Assembly (NCBI RefSeq): GCF_016698665.1
Contig: NZ_CP068046.1
Location: 1,364,001-1,428,000 of the forward strand
From: Devosia rhizoryzae
GTDB taxonomy: Bacteria > Pseudomonadota > Alphaproteobacteria > Rhizobiales > Devosiaceae
Direction: 5' to 3'
DNA: 64,000 nt
Program-made: the position numbers and the translations under genes
The notes under the pieces: model-generated
What the model was told of the DNA's origin: nothing
Databases searched by the model: none
Seen by the model: the letters and a program-made list of their open reading frames with translations, nothing else
Shown: one piece after another, positions 10,389 to 19,927 of the stretch
Position numbering within the stretch: position 1 is the first letter of the stretch
How the letters are laid out: each line of letters starts with the position of its first letter

Positions 10389-12491
10389 CTACTCCGCAGC
10401 TTGGCGCATGCCGGAGGCCATCGCAGCGCATTCGGCCATAACGGCAGATGCACGAGCGATCGGATTGCTGAGATAGAAGTCCGAAACCTGCGATTTGTAG
10501 GACGCCGACTGGGTCTTGATCGCAGCGCCGGCCAAGGTGGCGAGATCGCCAACCGCGCCAGGCGTGATCTGGTCGATGCGCGCCAGATGCGGGAATTCCG
10601 CATAGATGGCGCTGCGCAGCTGCGACAAAGAGTTATAGGGCAGCGGCTGGCCGATGACGCCGGACAGGGCGCGAATGATGGCCCAATCTTCCTTGGCATC
10701 GCCGGGCGGGAATACGGCGCGGGTGGTTACCTGCACGCGACCTTCCGTGTTCACATAGGTGCCGGACTTTTCCGTGTAGGTCGCGCCCGGCAGGATGACA
10801 TCGGCGCGGTTTGCGCCCTTGTCACCGTGCGAGCCGATATAGACCACGAAGGCATTGCCCATGGCCGAGGTGTCGTATTCGTCGGCGCCCAGCAGGAACA
10901 GGACGTCGAGCTCGCCCCTACCCGCCATGGCGATCTGGTCTGCGGAGCAGACGCCGCCATTATGCGGCACAAAGCCAATATCGAGGCCACCGACGCGGCT
11001 GGCAGCGTTATGCAGCAGCGCAAAGCCGTTCCAGCCCTCTGCAACATTGGCGCCGCTGGCGAGCTTTGCCCCCAGCGCGATGGTGTCGCGGCCGGCCTGC
11101 TTGCCAAGGCCGGCATGCGAAACCGCACCTTCGCCGACGATGATCAGCGGACGCTGGGCATTGGCGAGCGTGTTCGCAAAGGCGCCGTTGCCGGCAGCAA
11201 GGTCGGCCAGCGTTTCGAAACCGGCGCCCAGATATTCGTGCGCATAGGTCAGATCGGCCTGCTCGCCGATGACGGCGATGGGGATGTTCTTGGCACGCCA
11301 GGTTTTGCGGATGCGGGCATTGAGCACCGCGGCCTCGCGGCGCGGATTGGCGCCGATGATAAGAATGGCGTCGGCTTCTTCGATGCCGGCAATGGTCGGG
11401 TTGAACAGATAGGCCGAGCGCGGCATGGACGGATCGATGCCCGACATGGCGGGGCGCACATCGGTCATGCCCGAGCCGATCGAGGCGAGAAGACCCTTGA
11501 GCGCGTACATTTCCTCGACGGCAGAAAGGTCACCGGCGATGGCGCCAACGCGGTTACCGGCCTGCTTGATACGGGCAGCGACAGTTGCGAAAGCTTCGTC
11601 CCAGGTCGTCGCCTGAAGGCGGCCATTCTTGCGCACATAGGGGCGGTCGAGACGCTGGGTCTTGAGACCATCCCAGTGGAAGCGGGTCTTGTCGGAGATC
11701 CACTCTTCGTTGATGGCTTCGTTGACGCGCGGCAGCACGCGCATCACTTCGCGCCCACGGGCGTCGACGCGTACGGCCGAGCCTACGGCGTCCATGACGT
11801 CGATGCTCTCGGTCTTGCTCAGTTCCCAAGGGCGAGCGTGGAAGGCGTAGGGCTTGGAGGTCAGAGCGCCGACCGGGCAAAGGTCGATGACATTGCCCTG
11901 GAGTTCGCTGGTAAGCGCGCGCTCGAGATATGGTGTGATCTCGGCATCTTCGCCGCGACCCAGGAGGCCGAGCTCGGAAATGCCGGCGACTTCGGTGGTG
12001 AAGCGAACGCAGCGCGTGCAGTGAATGCAGCGGTTCATCGATGTCTTGATCAGCGGACCCATATACTTGTCTTCGACGGCGCGCTTGTTCTCGAAGAAGC
12101 GCGAGCCGGAGACGCCATAGGCCATGGCCTGGTCCTGGAGATCGCATTCGCCGCCCTGATCGCAGATCGGGCAATCGAGCGGATGGTTGATCAGCAGGAA
12201 TTCCATCACGCCTTCGCGGGCCTTTTTGACCATGGGCGTGTTGGTGAACATTTCAGGCGGCTCGCCGTTGGGGCCGGGACGCAAGTCCTTGACCGACATG
12301 GCGCAGGAGGCCTGCGGCTTTGGCGGGCCACCCTTCACTTCAACGAGGCACATGCGGCAATTGCCCGCGACCGACAGGCGATCGTGGTAGCAAAAGCGCG
12401 GGATCTCGGCGCCAGCGGCTTCGGCCGCCTGCATCAGGGTATAGTAGTCCGGAACTTCGACGAGCTGGCCGTCGACTTTGATATTGGCCAT
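10389..12491 (-). CDS. nuoG: NADH-quinone oxidoreductase subunit G
   Basis: Large iron-sulfur subunit of the electron-input module (700 residues). The N-terminal 2Fe-2S ligands are Cys 34, 45, 48 and 63. The His/Cys 4Fe-4S site follows, with HPLDC-x2-C around 103-116, and then the CxxCxxC site at 155-161 with a distal Cys in DLCPVGA. The rest is a molybdopterin-oxidoreductase-like domain that binds no Mo cofactor in this family. The ATG is at 12491, four bases after nuoF. Confidence 0.97.
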   Translation of the reverse strand: MANIKVDGQLVEVPDYYTLMQAAEAAGAEIPRFCYHDRLSVAGNCRMCLVEVKGGPPKPQASCAMSVKDLRPGPNGEPPEMFTNTPMVKKAREGVMEFLLINHPLDCPICDQGGECDLQDQAMAYGVSGSRFFENKRAVEDKYMGPLIKTSMNRCIHCTRCVRFTTEVAGISELGLLGRGEDAEITPYLERALTSELQGNVIDLCPVGALTSKPYAFHARPWELSKTESIDVMDAVGSAVRVDARGREVMRVLPRVNEAINEEWISDKTRFHWDGLKTQRLDRPYVRKNGRLQATTWDEAFATVAARIKQAGNRVGAIAGDLSAVEEMYALKGLLASIGSGMTDVRPAMSGIDPSMPRSAYLFNPTIAGIEEADAILIIGANPRREAAVLNARIRKTWRAKNIPIAVIGEQADLTYAHEYLGAGFETLADLAAGNGAFANTLANAQRPLIIVGEGAVSHAGLGKQAGRDTIALGAKLASGANVAEGWNGFALLHNAASRVGGLDIGFVPHNGGVCSADQIAMAGRGELDVLFLLGADEYDTSAMGNAFVVYIGSHGDKGANRADVILPGATYTEKSGTYVNTEGRVQVTTRAVFPPGDAKEDWAIIRALSGVIGQPLPYNSLSQLRSAIYAEFPHLARIDQITPGAVGDLATLAGAAIKTQSASYKSQVSDFYLSNPIARASAVMAECAAMASGMRQAAE

Positions 12492-12495
12492 AAGC

Positions 12496-13803
12496 CTACT
12501 CCGCAGCGATCGACGGCACGGCGCCGTCGCTGGTGGACGAATATGTATACTGGTCGATCCGCTGTTCGATGACGTGGCGGAAGTTGCGGATCAGGCCCTG
12601 GATCGGCCATGCCGCAGCGTCGCCGAGGGCGCAGATGGTGTGGCCTTCGATCTGTTTGGTCACTTCAAACAGCATGTCGATTTCGCGCTTCTGGGCACGG
12701 CCTTCGACCATGCGCTCCATGACGCGCATCATCCAGCCGGTGCCTTCGCGGCACGGCGTGCACTGGCCGCAGCTTTCGTGCTTGTAGAAGGCCGACAGGC
12801 GCCAGATGGCCTTGATGATGTCGGTGGACTTGTCCATGACGATGATCGCCGCGGTGCCCATCGAAGAGCCGACTTCGCGAAGGCCGTCGAAATCATAGAC
12901 CGCGTTCTGGATCCTTTCGCCCGGCACGCAAGGCACCGACGAACCGCCTGGGATCACGGCAAGGAGGTTATCCCAGCCGCCGCGCACGCCGCCGCAATGC
13001 TTATCGATGATGTCCTTGAAGCTTTCGCCCATGGCTTCTTCAAAGGTCGCCGGGCGATTGACGTGGCCGGAGACGCACATGAGCTTGGTGCCAGTATTGT
13101 TGGCGCGGCCGATGGAGGCAAACCAGGCGCCGGAGCGGCGCAGGATTTCCGGCACAACGGCGATCGACTCAACGTTGTTGACGGTGGTCGGATTGCCATA
13201 AACGCCCATGCCGGCGGGGAATGGCGGCTTGAGGCGCGGCTGACCCTTCTTGCCTTCAAGCGACTCCATCTGCGCGGTTTCTTCGCCGCAGATATAGGCG
13301 CCAGCACCATGGTGGACGATGATGTCCAGGTCCCAGCCGTGAATATTGTCCTTGCCGATCAGCTTGGCGTCGTAAGCTTCCTGAACAGCATGCTCGAGAT
13401 GCTGGCGCTCACGGATGAATTCGCCACGCACATAGATGAAGGCCAGATGCGCATCCATGGCGCGCGCGGCCAGAAGGCAGCCCTCGACCAGATGGTGCGG
13501 GTCGTGGCGCATGATCTCGCGATCCTTGCACGTGCCGGGCTCGGACTCGTCGGCATTGACCAACAGATAGTGCGGACGGCCATCGCTGACCTTGGGCATG
13601 AAGGTCCACTTGAGCGCGGTCGGGAAACCGGCGCCGCCGCGGCCACGCAGGCCCGAGGCCTTGACCTCGTTGGTGATCCAGTCGCGTCCGGAGTCGATGA
13701 ACTCCTTGGTGCCAGCCCAGGCGCCGCGTTGCCGCGCGCCAGCCAGCGTCCAGTCGTGCCGGCCGTAGAGGTTGGTGAAGATGCGATCCTTGTCAGCAAG
13801 CAT
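12496..13803 (-). CDS. nuoF: NADH-quinone oxidoreductase subunit F
   Basis: NADH- and FMN-binding subunit of complex I (435 residues). The glycine-rich FMN/NADH loop GRGGAGFPT lies at 54-62. The 4Fe-4S (N3) ligands are Cys 345, 348, 351 and 391. The ATG at 13803 overlaps the nuoE stop codon by one base (TGATG). It accepts hydride from NADH and passes single electrons to the N3 cluster. Confidence 0.97.
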   Translation of the reverse strand: MLADKDRIFTNLYGRHDWTLAGARQRGAWAGTKEFIDSGRDWITNEVKASGLRGRGGAGFPTALKWTFMPKVSDGRPHYLLVNADESEPGTCKDREIMRHDPHHLVEGCLLAARAMDAHLAFIYVRGEFIRERQHLEHAVQEAYDAKLIGKDNIHGWDLDIIVHHGAGAYICGEETAQMESLEGKKGQPRLKPPFPAGMGVYGNPTTVNNVESIAVVPEILRRSGAWFASIGRANNTGTKLMCVSGHVNRPATFEEAMGESFKDIIDKHCGGVRGGWDNLLAVIPGGSSVPCVPGERIQNAVYDFDGLREVGSSMGTAAIIVMDKSTDIIKAIWRLSAFYKHESCGQCTPCREGTGWMMRVMERMVEGRAQKREIDMLFEVTKQIEGHTICALGDAAAWPIQGLIRNFRHVIEQRIDQYTYSSTSDGAVPSIAAE

Positions 13804-15134
13804 CAGCGGGGATCCTTCCCGAATAGGCGGCGATGTTCTTCGATGCCGCCACGCGCCAGCGCCTCGGCCTGGCCGACCCAGTTGTCACGCGAAACGCGAC
13901 CGCGGAAGTTGAGCGCGGTGTCGAGACGCGTGAGGTCTTCCGCACCGAATTTGGCGATCTGGTCATAGCGGGTGACGCCCAGGGCGTTGAGCTTGGCTTC
14001 GATCACCGGACCGACGCCAGAGATGAGCTTGAGATTGTCAGCGGCGCCCTCCGGACGCTCGAAAATCGGCGCAACCGCACCCTTGTCGGCGGTGGGGCTG
14101 ACTTCCTTGGGATTGGCCTCCGGCGCAACGATCTCGGGCTTTACCGGTTCGGGCGACGTCGAGGTCCCCTCAGCGGCAGGAGACGTCGCCTGCTCCTTGC
14201 CGACAGCCTTGCCACCGTCGACCTTGGAGGCATCGGACTCGGCACCGGTGGAGCCTTCACGCATGGCCGTGTTGGGCGTGCCATCAGCCTTGGCGGCGTT
14301 GCCCGCGGCTGCACGTGCGCTTTCAGCCTTGGCCTGGCTGACCTTGGCGTCGGCAGGCGTGCCCTTGATCGCGGGAGCGTTCTCCTCGGCCACATCGCGG
14401 GGCTTTGCAGCATTGGTTGGCGCCTGCGGAGCAGCGGGCGCTGCAGGAGCCGCAGGAGCAGCGGCCGGTGCAGCGGGAGCTTCCGGGGGCGCTGGCGGCA
14501 CGAACTTCTCGCGCGTTGCGGTCGGTGTTTCCAGCAGCGTCGTCTCGCCGCCCTCGGGACCCGAGAATTGGCGGTCGATCTGCGGACCCGGCTTGATGCT
14601 GGCGCCGTTGCCGGCGTGGAAAGCATCGATGATTTCTTCGAGGCGGGCCGGCGTCAGGTCTTCATAAGTGTCGTGGAAGATCGCAACCATGGGTGCGTTA
14701 ACGCAAGCGCCGGCACATTCGACTTCTTCCCAGGACAGCGTGCCATCTTCATTGAGATGGTGCGGATCATGGTGGATCTTGCTGCGGCAGACGTTGATCA
14801 GGTCTTCGGCGCCGCGCAGCATGCAGGGCGTCGTGCCGCAAACCTGGACGTGGGCGCGCGTGCCCACCGGCTGCAGTTGGAACTGCGTATAGAAGGTCGC
14901 CACTTCCAGCACGCGGATATAGGGCATGCCGAGCATTTCGGCGACCTTTTCAATGGTCGCGCGGGTCACCCAGCCGTCCTGATCCTGCGCGCGCATGAGC
15001 AGCGGGATCACGGCGGATTGCTGCCGGCCAGCCGGATAAAGCCCGATGCGCTTTTCGGCCCAAGCGGCGTTTTCTGCAGAAAAAGCGAAACTTGCCGGCT
15101 GCACCGACTCGTCTGCAAGGCGTCGCACAGTCAT
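13803..15134 (-). CDS. nuoE: NADH-quinone oxidoreductase subunit E with C-terminal extension
   Basis: Residues 1-200 are a normal NuoE thioredoxin-like 2Fe-2S domain (N1a) with ligands Cys 99, 104, 140 and 144. The protein is 443 residues long, against roughly 160-240 in most bacteria. Residues 200-360 are a low-complexity Ala/Pro/Lys/Glu linker. Residues about 368-430 form a compact helical segment that starts [18 protein letters not shown], which resembles a helix-hairpin-helix motif. Similar extensions occur in NuoE of other Hyphomicrobiales. No frame change is needed, so the fusion is genuine in this sequence. The role of the extension is unknown. The ATG and stop both overlap the neighbouring nuo genes by one base. 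Confidence 0.95.
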   Translation of the reverse strand: MTVRRLADESVQPASFAFSAENAAWAEKRIGLYPAGRQQSAVIPLLMRAQDQDGWVTRATIEKVAEMLGMPYIRVLEVATFYTQFQLQPVGTRAHVQVCGTTPCMLRGAEDLINVCRSKIHHDPHHLNEDGTLSWEEVECAGACVNAPMVAIFHDTYEDLTPARLEEIIDAFHAGNGASIKPGPQIDRQFSGPEGGETTLLETPTATREKFVPPAPPEAPAAPAAAPAAPAAPAAPQAPTNAAKPRDVAEENAPAIKGTPADAKVSQAKAESARAAAGNAAKADGTPNTAMREGSTGAESDASKVDGGKAVGKEQATSPAAEGTSTSPEPVKPEIVAPEANPKEVSPTADKGAVAPIFERPEGAADNLKLISGVGPVIEAKLNALGVTRYDQIAKFGAEDLTRLDTALNFRGRVSRDNWVGQAEALARGGIEEHRRLFGKDPR

Positions 15135-16324
15135 CAGCGATCAACCTCTCCGAACACAATATCGATCGATCCGAGGATCGCAGTGACGTCGGCCAGCATG
15201 TGCCCCTTGCACAGGTGGTCCATGGCGCTGAGATGGGCAAAGCCCGGCGCACGGATATGGCAGCGATAGGGTTTGTTGGTGCCATCGGACACGAGATAGA
15301 CGCCGAACTCACCCTTGGGCGCTTCCACGGCGGCATAAATCTCGCCGGCCGGGACCTTGAAGCCTTCGGTGTAAAGCTTGAAGTGATGGATCAGCGCTTC
15401 CATCGACTGCTTCATCTCACCGCGCTTGGGCGGAGCGACCTTGCCGTCGAGCGTCGCGATCGGGCCCTTGCCGTCTGGTGCGTTGAGCTTGGCGACGCAC
15501 TGCTTCATGATTTCGTTGGCCTGGCGCATTTCTTCCATGCGGACCAGGTAGCGATCATAACAGTCGCCGTTCTTGCCGGTCGGAATGTCAAATTCCATTT
15601 CGGCATAAGCGTCGTAGGGCTGCGATTTTCTCAAGTCCCAGGCAGCGCCCGATGCGCGCACCATGACGCCGGAGAACCCCCTGCCCCAGGCTTCTTCGAG
15701 CGGCACGACGCCAATATCGACATTGCGCTGCTTGAAAATGCGATTGCCGGTCAGCAACTGGTCGATGTCGTCCAGTGCTTTGGGAAACTGGTGGCAGAAC
15801 GACTCGATGTCGTCGACAAGCGCCTGCGGCAGGTCCTGATGGACGCCACCGGGACGGAAGTAGGCCGCGTGCATGCGGGCGCCGGACGCGCGCTCGTAGA
15901 ACACCATGAGCTTTTCGCGCTGCTCGAAACCCCAAAGCGGGGGCGTCAGCGCGCCGATGTCCATGGCCTGGGTGGTGACGTTCATCAGGTGTGCCAGAAG
16001 GCGCCCGATCTCGGCGTAAAGCACGCGGATCAACTGTGCACGGCGCGGCACCTCGATGCCCAGCATGCGCTCGATAGCGATCGCATAGGCATGTTCCTGA
16101 TTCATCGGCGCCACGTAATCGAGACGGTCGAAATATGGCAGGCCCTGGAGATAAGTCTTGGCTTCGATCAGCTTCTCGGTGCCGCGATGCAGCAGGCCAA
16201 TATGCGGATCGACGCGCTCGACAAGCTCGCCATCCAGTTCAAGGATCATGCGCAGCACGCCGTGCGCCGAAGGGTGCACGGGGCCGAAATTGAGAGTGAA
16301 GTTGCGAACGTCGACTTCAGCCAT
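15134..16324 (-). CDS. nuoD: NADH-quinone oxidoreductase subunit D
   Basis: The 49-kDa-type subunit (396 residues) that forms the quinone site with NuoB. It carries the conserved N-terminal stretch [13 protein letters not shown], with His residues near the quinone headgroup, and [12 protein letters not shown]. The C-terminal DIVFGEVDR is the family ending. The ATG is at 16324. It overlaps nuoC and nuoE by one base each, so the run nuoC-D-E-F is linked by TGATG junctions. Confidence 0.97.
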   Translation of the reverse strand: MAEVDVRNFTLNFGPVHPSAHGVLRMILELDGELVERVDPHIGLLHRGTEKLIEAKTYLQGLPYFDRLDYVAPMNQEHAYAIAIERMLGIEVPRRAQLIRVLYAEIGRLLAHLMNVTTQAMDIGALTPPLWGFEQREKLMVFYERASGARMHAAYFRPGGVHQDLPQALVDDIESFCHQFPKALDDIDQLLTGNRIFKQRNVDIGVVPLEEAWGRGFSGVMVRASGAAWDLRKSQPYDAYAEMEFDIPTGKNGDCYDRYLVRMEEMRQANEIMKQCVAKLNAPDGKGPIATLDGKVAPPKRGEMKQSMEALIHHFKLYTEGFKVPAGEIYAAVEAPKGEFGVYLVSDGTNKPYRCHIRAPGFAHLSAMDHLCKGHMLADVTAILGSIDIVFGEVDR

Positions 16325-16941
16325 CAGTTCTTAGCCTTCTCGTCACCCGGCAGCACGTAGTCCGTACCTTCCCAAGGCGACAGGTAATCGAAAGAGCGGA
16401 ATTCCTGGGCTAGCGCGACGGGCTCGTAGACCACGCGCCGGCGCTCTTCGTCGTAGCGAACTTCGACAAAGCCGGTCATCGGGAAGTCCTTGCGCAGCGG
16501 ATGCCCGTCAAAGCCGTAGTCGGTGAGAATCCGGCGCAGATCGGGATGACCCGAAAACAGCACGCCGAAAAGGTCGTAGACTTCGCGCTCGAACCAGTTG
16601 GCGCCGGGATAGATGTCGCAAATCGATGGAACCGGCGTCTCGTCATCGGCCTGAAGCTTGACGCGAACGCGCTGGTTCAAGTGCGGGCTCAGGAAATGGT
16701 AGACGACGTCGAAGCGGAACTCGCGCGCCGGATAGTCAGCACCGCAAACATCGAGGAAGGCGATGAAGCGGCACTGCGGATCGTCCCGCAGGAAGCGGGC
16801 GACCTCGGCAATCGAGTCGCGCTCGATGTTGATCGTGAGGTCACCGAAGGCCACCTCGAAATCAGTGACGGCGCTACCCAGATTGGTGGTGATATGCTCG
16901 CCCAGTGCGGTGAGGCGGTCCAGAACTGTGGCCTGATCCAT
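16324..16941 (-). CDS. nuoC: NADH-quinone oxidoreductase subunit C
   Basis: The 30-kDa-type peripheral subunit (205 residues), structural in the quinone-reducing module. The signature ERE(V)YDLFG and the later HPLRKDFP are present. It is a separate gene, not the NuoCD fusion found in enterobacteria. The ATG is at 16941, nine bases after nuoB. Confidence 0.97.
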   Translation of the reverse strand: MDQATVLDRLTALGEHITTNLGSAVTDFEVAFGDLTINIERDSIAEVARFLRDDPQCRFIAFLDVCGADYPAREFRFDVVYHFLSPHLNQRVRVKLQADDETPVPSICDIYPGANWFEREVYDLFGVLFSGHPDLRRILTDYGFDGHPLRKDFPMTGFVEVRYDEERRRVVYEPVALAQEFRSFDYLSPWEGTDYVLPGDEKAKN

Positions 16942-16950
16942 GTCCCTGCC

Positions 16951-17532
16951 CTAGCGCTCAATGGTGCCGTCGCGGCGGATCTTCTTTTGCAGCAACAGAA
17001 TGCCGTAAAGAAGCGCTTCAGCGGTCGGCGGGCAGCCCGGGACATAGACGTCCACCGGCAGCACGCGGTCGCAACCGCGAACGACGGAATAGGAATAGTG
17101 GTAATAGCCGCCGCCATTGGCGCAGGAGCCCATAGAGATGACGTAGCGCGGCTCGGGCATCTGGTCGTAGACCTTGCGCAGAGCAGGCGCCATCTTGTTG
17201 GTCAGCGTGCCGGCCACGATCAGAACGTCGGACTGGCGCGGTGAAGCACGCGGCGCGGCACCGAAGCGCTCGACGTCGTAGCGCGGCATCGACATCTGCA
17301 TCATTTCGACAGCGCAACAGGCCAAGCCCGTCTGCATCCACATCAGCGAGCCGGTGCGTGCCCAGGTTATGAGCTGCGCCACGGTCGTGACCATGAAGCC
17401 TTTGTCGGCAAGCTCATTGTTGACGCCGGTGAAGAACGGATCATCGGCCCCAACCGGCTTGCCGGTTGCAGGATCAAGCGCGCCGGTAGGGCGCGGCGTG
17501 ACCATAGTTGAAGAAGCGGTGCTCAATCCCAT
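16951..17532 (-). CDS. nuoB: NADH-quinone oxidoreductase subunit B
   Basis: Subunit that holds cluster N2, the last iron-sulfur centre before quinone (193 residues). The ligands are the tandem Cys 72-73, Cys 137 and Cys 167. [16 protein letters not shown] and VPGCPPT are family hallmarks. The N-terminal 35 residues are a variable extension. The ATG at 17532 lies inside the end of nuoA, an overlap of ten bases. Confidence 0.97.
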   Translation of the reverse strand: MGLSTASSTMVTPRPTGALDPATGKPVGADDPFFTGVNNELADKGFMVTTVAQLITWARTGSLMWMQTGLACCAVEMMQMSMPRYDVERFGAAPRASPRQSDVLIVAGTLTNKMAPALRKVYDQMPEPRYVISMGSCANGGGYYHYSYSVVRGCDRVLPVDVYVPGCPPTAEALLYGILLLQKKIRRDGTIER

Positions 17533-17888
17533 TCGAGAGCTCCCTTACGCCATTCATAGATAAAGCCGATGGTCAGCACGCCGAGGAAGATCATCATCGA
17601 CCAGAAGCCGAACCAGCCCACATCCCGGAAAGCGACAGCCCAAGGGAACAGGAATGCGACTTCAAGATCGAAGATGATGAAGAGGATGGCGACGAGGTAG
17701 AAGCGGACATCGACCTTCATGCGGGCATCGCTGAACGCCTCGAACCCAGCTTCGAAGGCCGAAACCTTTTCGGGATCGGGACGCTTAACGGAAACCAGAA
17801 ACGGCGCCACTAGCAAAGCCAGGGCGATAACAGCAGCGAGGCCGATAAAGAGGACAATCGGCAGGTAAGCGCTGAGCAAATCGTTCAT
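17523..17888 (-). CDS. nuoA: NADH-quinone oxidoreductase subunit A
   Basis: Small membrane subunit of complex I (121 residues, three helices). The family motif [16 protein letters not shown] in the first loop and the acidic segment [12 protein letters not shown] in the second helix are present. It is the first gene of the nuo operon. The ATG is at 17888. A candidate promoter lies about 100 bases upstream. Confidence 0.97.
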   Translation of the reverse strand: MNDLLSAYLPIVLFIGLAAVIALALLVAPFLVSVKRPDPEKVSAFEAGFEAFSDARMKVDVRFYLVAILFIIFDLEVAFLFPWAVAFRDVGWFGFWSMMIFLGVLTIGFIYEWRKGALEWD

Positions 17889-17984
17889 GCGGCAGCCTAG
17901 TTTTCAGACGGCCAGAGCGGCCGATGGGCGTGCGGGAATCGATGCAATTGGGGCATACGAACCGACACGGCGGTGATGGGCAAC

Positions 17985-18013
17985 GGATTAGACCTAAGCA
18001 TGAGCTGTTTCAA
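17985..18013 (-). promoter_or_regulatory. Candidate promoter of the nuo operon
   Basis: On the minus strand, TTGAAA (18013-18008) is followed by 17 bases and TAATCC (17990-17985), about 97 bases before the nuoA ATG. The -35 box matches the consensus at five of six positions and the -10 box is weak. This is a pattern match only. Confidence 0.3.
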
Positions 18014-18110
18014 GGGAAAGAAAACATGAGCGAAAACATCATGTAACAAGCTGGCGTGATCGAAGAATGTGCTGCTTCTTAGAGACCTGAACACCGCTCT
18101 TGACCATGCC

Positions 18111-18147
18111 AAAAACCAAAACGGCGGACCGATCGCTCGGTCCGCCG
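18111..18147 (-). terminator. Rho-independent terminator of the porin gene
   Basis: A perfect 11-bp stem with arms at 18122-18132 and 18137-18147 closes a TCGC loop. On the minus strand it is followed by TTTTGGTTTTT, a proper T-rich tail. It lies about 50 bases after the stop codon of the outer-membrane protein gene. Confidence 0.85.
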
Positions 18148-18196
18148 CATTGGGTTGCAAGTAATTGGTGGCGAGCTAACTCGCCACCCTGCAATC

Positions 18197-18793
18197 TTAG
18201 AAGTGGTAGAAAACGCCGACGGTTGCCTTGGCGGTTTCAAAGAAGCGGTCGTTAACGCCGCCATTGTTGAAGTCGCCCTGGCCAACAACTTCACCGCGAA
18301 CGGTGACAGCGTCGGTTACTGCGAATTCAACACCACCACCGAGCTGGTAGAGGCCAGTGGTACCAACACCGTTGTTGCCGGTCTGAACGCCAACACCACC
18401 GAGGGCATAAACGAGAACCGAGTCGGTGACGACTGCGCCAGCGCGGAGGTTCGCGAAGAACTCACCGGTGTCGACGCCGTTGCCCCAGATGTAGTCGCCG
18501 GTGACTTCAGCGCCGATCAGGAACGGGTCAGCAACGATGAAGTTCACACCAGCAGCAGCGCCGATAACGCCGTTCGTGACGTTGCCGCCACCGGTAAGGA
18601 CGTTACCGAAGGTGGTGCCGCCATCCTTGAACTGGCCGCCAACGCGAGCACCGACGTAGAAACCGTCCCAATCGAAGCCGTACGATTCCATGATCGGCTG
18701 CGGGGTGGTCGGGATGATGAGGTCAGCGGCCTGAGCGCCACCAACCATAAGAGCAGCGGCGGAAACGCCGATAGCCAAAGAACGTACAAACAT
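18197..18793 (-). CDS. Outer-membrane beta-barrel protein (Omp25/Omp31-like)
   Basis: A 198-residue protein with a Sec signal peptide (MFVRSLAIG..., cleavage after AQA near residue 23). An eight-stranded barrel pattern of alternating Gly, aromatic and polar residues follows. WDGFYVGARVGGQF is typical of the Omp25/Omp31 and OmpA-like beta-barrel families in Hyphomicrobiales, and the protein ends in aromatic FYHF, the outer-membrane insertion signature. The ATG at 18793 is chosen over the longer frame because GGGAG stands seven bases upstream and the signal peptide starts there. The gene is monocistronic with its own terminator. Transport or structural function is not known. Confidence 0.85.
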   Translation of the reverse strand: MFVRSLAIGVSAAALMVGGAQAADLIIPTTPQPIMESYGFDWDGFYVGARVGGQFKDGGTTFGNVLTGGGNVTNGVIGAAAGVNFIVADPFLIGAEVTGDYIWGNGVDTGEFFANLRAGAVVTDSVLVYALGGVGVQTGNNGVGTTGLYQLGGGVEFAVTDAVTVRGEVVGQGDFNNGGVNDRFFETAKATVGVFYHF

Positions 18794-19091
18794 GCTTGCA
18801 CTCCCAATAGAGTTAACCGTAGTCGAGCCGATAGATGCCTCAAGCACCTGCGCCTGACAAGAGTGTCAAACGCCAAATTGGGCAGTTCGGCTAATGCACG
18901 ATGACCATTTGGGGGTACCTGTTGCAGGAATGTCCCGCAATTGGTTCATTTTGAAACAAATGCCGCCTGAAACATGGCTTTGGTGGGTTGATCTGGGGGA
19001 TTTCCAGAGGGTCAGCCATAGGGCGAGTCGGTTTCGCCAGGACTCGACTACCAAAGAAACAGGCCGCAAGCTTGGCTTGCGGCCCCGGGTG
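18794..19091. other. Intergenic region between porin gene and msrA
   Basis: About 298 bases. It contains the msrA terminator at its right end. On the minus strand, TTTGACACTCTTGTCA close to the porin gene contains a TTGACA box with no convincing -10 partner. Open frames crossing it overlap the end of msrA in another frame and look spurious. Confidence 0.5.
19051..19084 (-). terminator. Terminator after msrA
   Basis: A perfect 10-bp stem, GGCCGCAAGC at 19062-19071 and GCTTGCGGCC at 19075-19084, closes a 3-base loop. On the minus strand it is followed by TGTTTCTTTGG. It begins eight bases after the msrA stop codon. Confidence 0.75.
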
Positions 19092-19793
19092 TCATGCCGC
19101 CGGAAGGGTTCCCACCAGGACAGGGTCCGATTGGAATCGATCTGGGAAGATCTGCTCAAGGGCTGCAATCTTGGGCAGGTCGTGCACCACGATGTACGGC
19201 CAGTCAGGATTAAGAGTCAGAAAGTCCTGGTGGTACTGCTCGGCCGGATAGAAGGCCTTGAACTGCTCCAGCGTCGTAACGATCGGGCCTTCGAAAAGCC
19301 CCGTCGCATCCAGCTGTGCGATGTAGGCCTTGGCTACCGCCTCCTGGTCCGGATTGGAGACGAATATGGTCGAACGATACTGAGTGCCATGATCCGGACC
19401 CTGGTAATTCAGCTGGGTCGGGTTGTGAGCCACCGAGAAATAGATCTGCAACAGCTCACCGAAACTGATTTGGCTAGGATCGTAGGTGACTTCAACCGTC
19501 TCCGCATGACCTGTATCGCCCCGGCTCGTGCGGTCATAGGTGGCGGTGTCCGCTTCGCCACCGGAATAACCCGACACGGCGCTTTTTACGCCTTTGACGC
19601 GCTGGAAGACGCCCTGGACACCCCAGAAGCAGCCGCCGGCGAGAACTGCAACAGCAGTCGTCCCGGTTTCGGTGAGATCCTGCTCAGGCGCCGGGATAAC
19701 CACCGGAGCTTCTTGTGCTGATGTTGGCAGAAGACCGCCGATGAGCGGCAAGGCGGCAAGGCCGAGAAGAAGGGAACGGCGGCGTATGGGCAT
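19092..19793 (-). CDS. msrA: Peptide-methionine (S)-S-oxide reductase, exported
   Basis: Repairs oxidised methionine using thiol reductants. The catalytic motif GCFWG places the nucleophile at Cys 55. GYSGG, GHAETVEVTYDP and the C-terminal EQYHQDF are all MsrA marks. Residues 1-27 form a signal peptide with an RRRS start and a hydrophobic core, ending near AQA, so the enzyme is probably periplasmic and may use the Tat route. The protein has 233 residues, normal for MsrA plus a signal. GAGG lies just upstream of the ATG at 19793. It appears to be a single-gene unit with its own terminator. Confidence 0.93.
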   Translation of the reverse strand: MPIRRRSLLLGLAALPLIGGLLPTSAQEAPVVIPAPEQDLTETGTTAVAVLAGGCFWGVQGVFQRVKGVKSAVSGYSGGEADTATYDRTSRGDTGHAETVEVTYDPSQISFGELLQIYFSVAHNPTQLNYQGPDHGTQYRSTIFVSNPDQEAVAKAYIAQLDATGLFEGPIVTTLEQFKAFYPAEQYHQDFLTLNPDWPYIVVHDLPKIAALEQIFPDRFQSDPVLVGTLPAA

Positions 19794-19927
19794 GGTGACC
19801 TCACGATAAGAGTTGCTGGCAATCTATTCGCCTGCTGTTCTCCAGAGGTTACAACGCGCAGAGCTCCATCGACATGCGGCGAGTATTCTTACTTTCCCGC
19901 AGTTAGAGACCATTCCGGATCACAACC

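Larger units (their letters stand above)
17889..18196. other. Intergenic region: nuo leader and porin terminator
   Basis: About 308 bases without a gene. The half next to nuoA holds a candidate promoter (17985-18013, minus strand). The half next to the porin gene holds a strong terminator hairpin. No RNA gene or small ORF with support was seen. Confidence 0.6.

Noticed and set aside
10170..12572. Plus-strand 800-codon frame opposite nuoG and nuoH
   Set aside because: A long antisense frame caused by high GC; the minus-strand genes are unmistakable complex I subunits.
18866..19168. Small minus-strand gene between the porin gene and msrA
   Set aside because: It overlaps the end of msrA and its terminator in another frame, and has no ribosome site or recognisable features.
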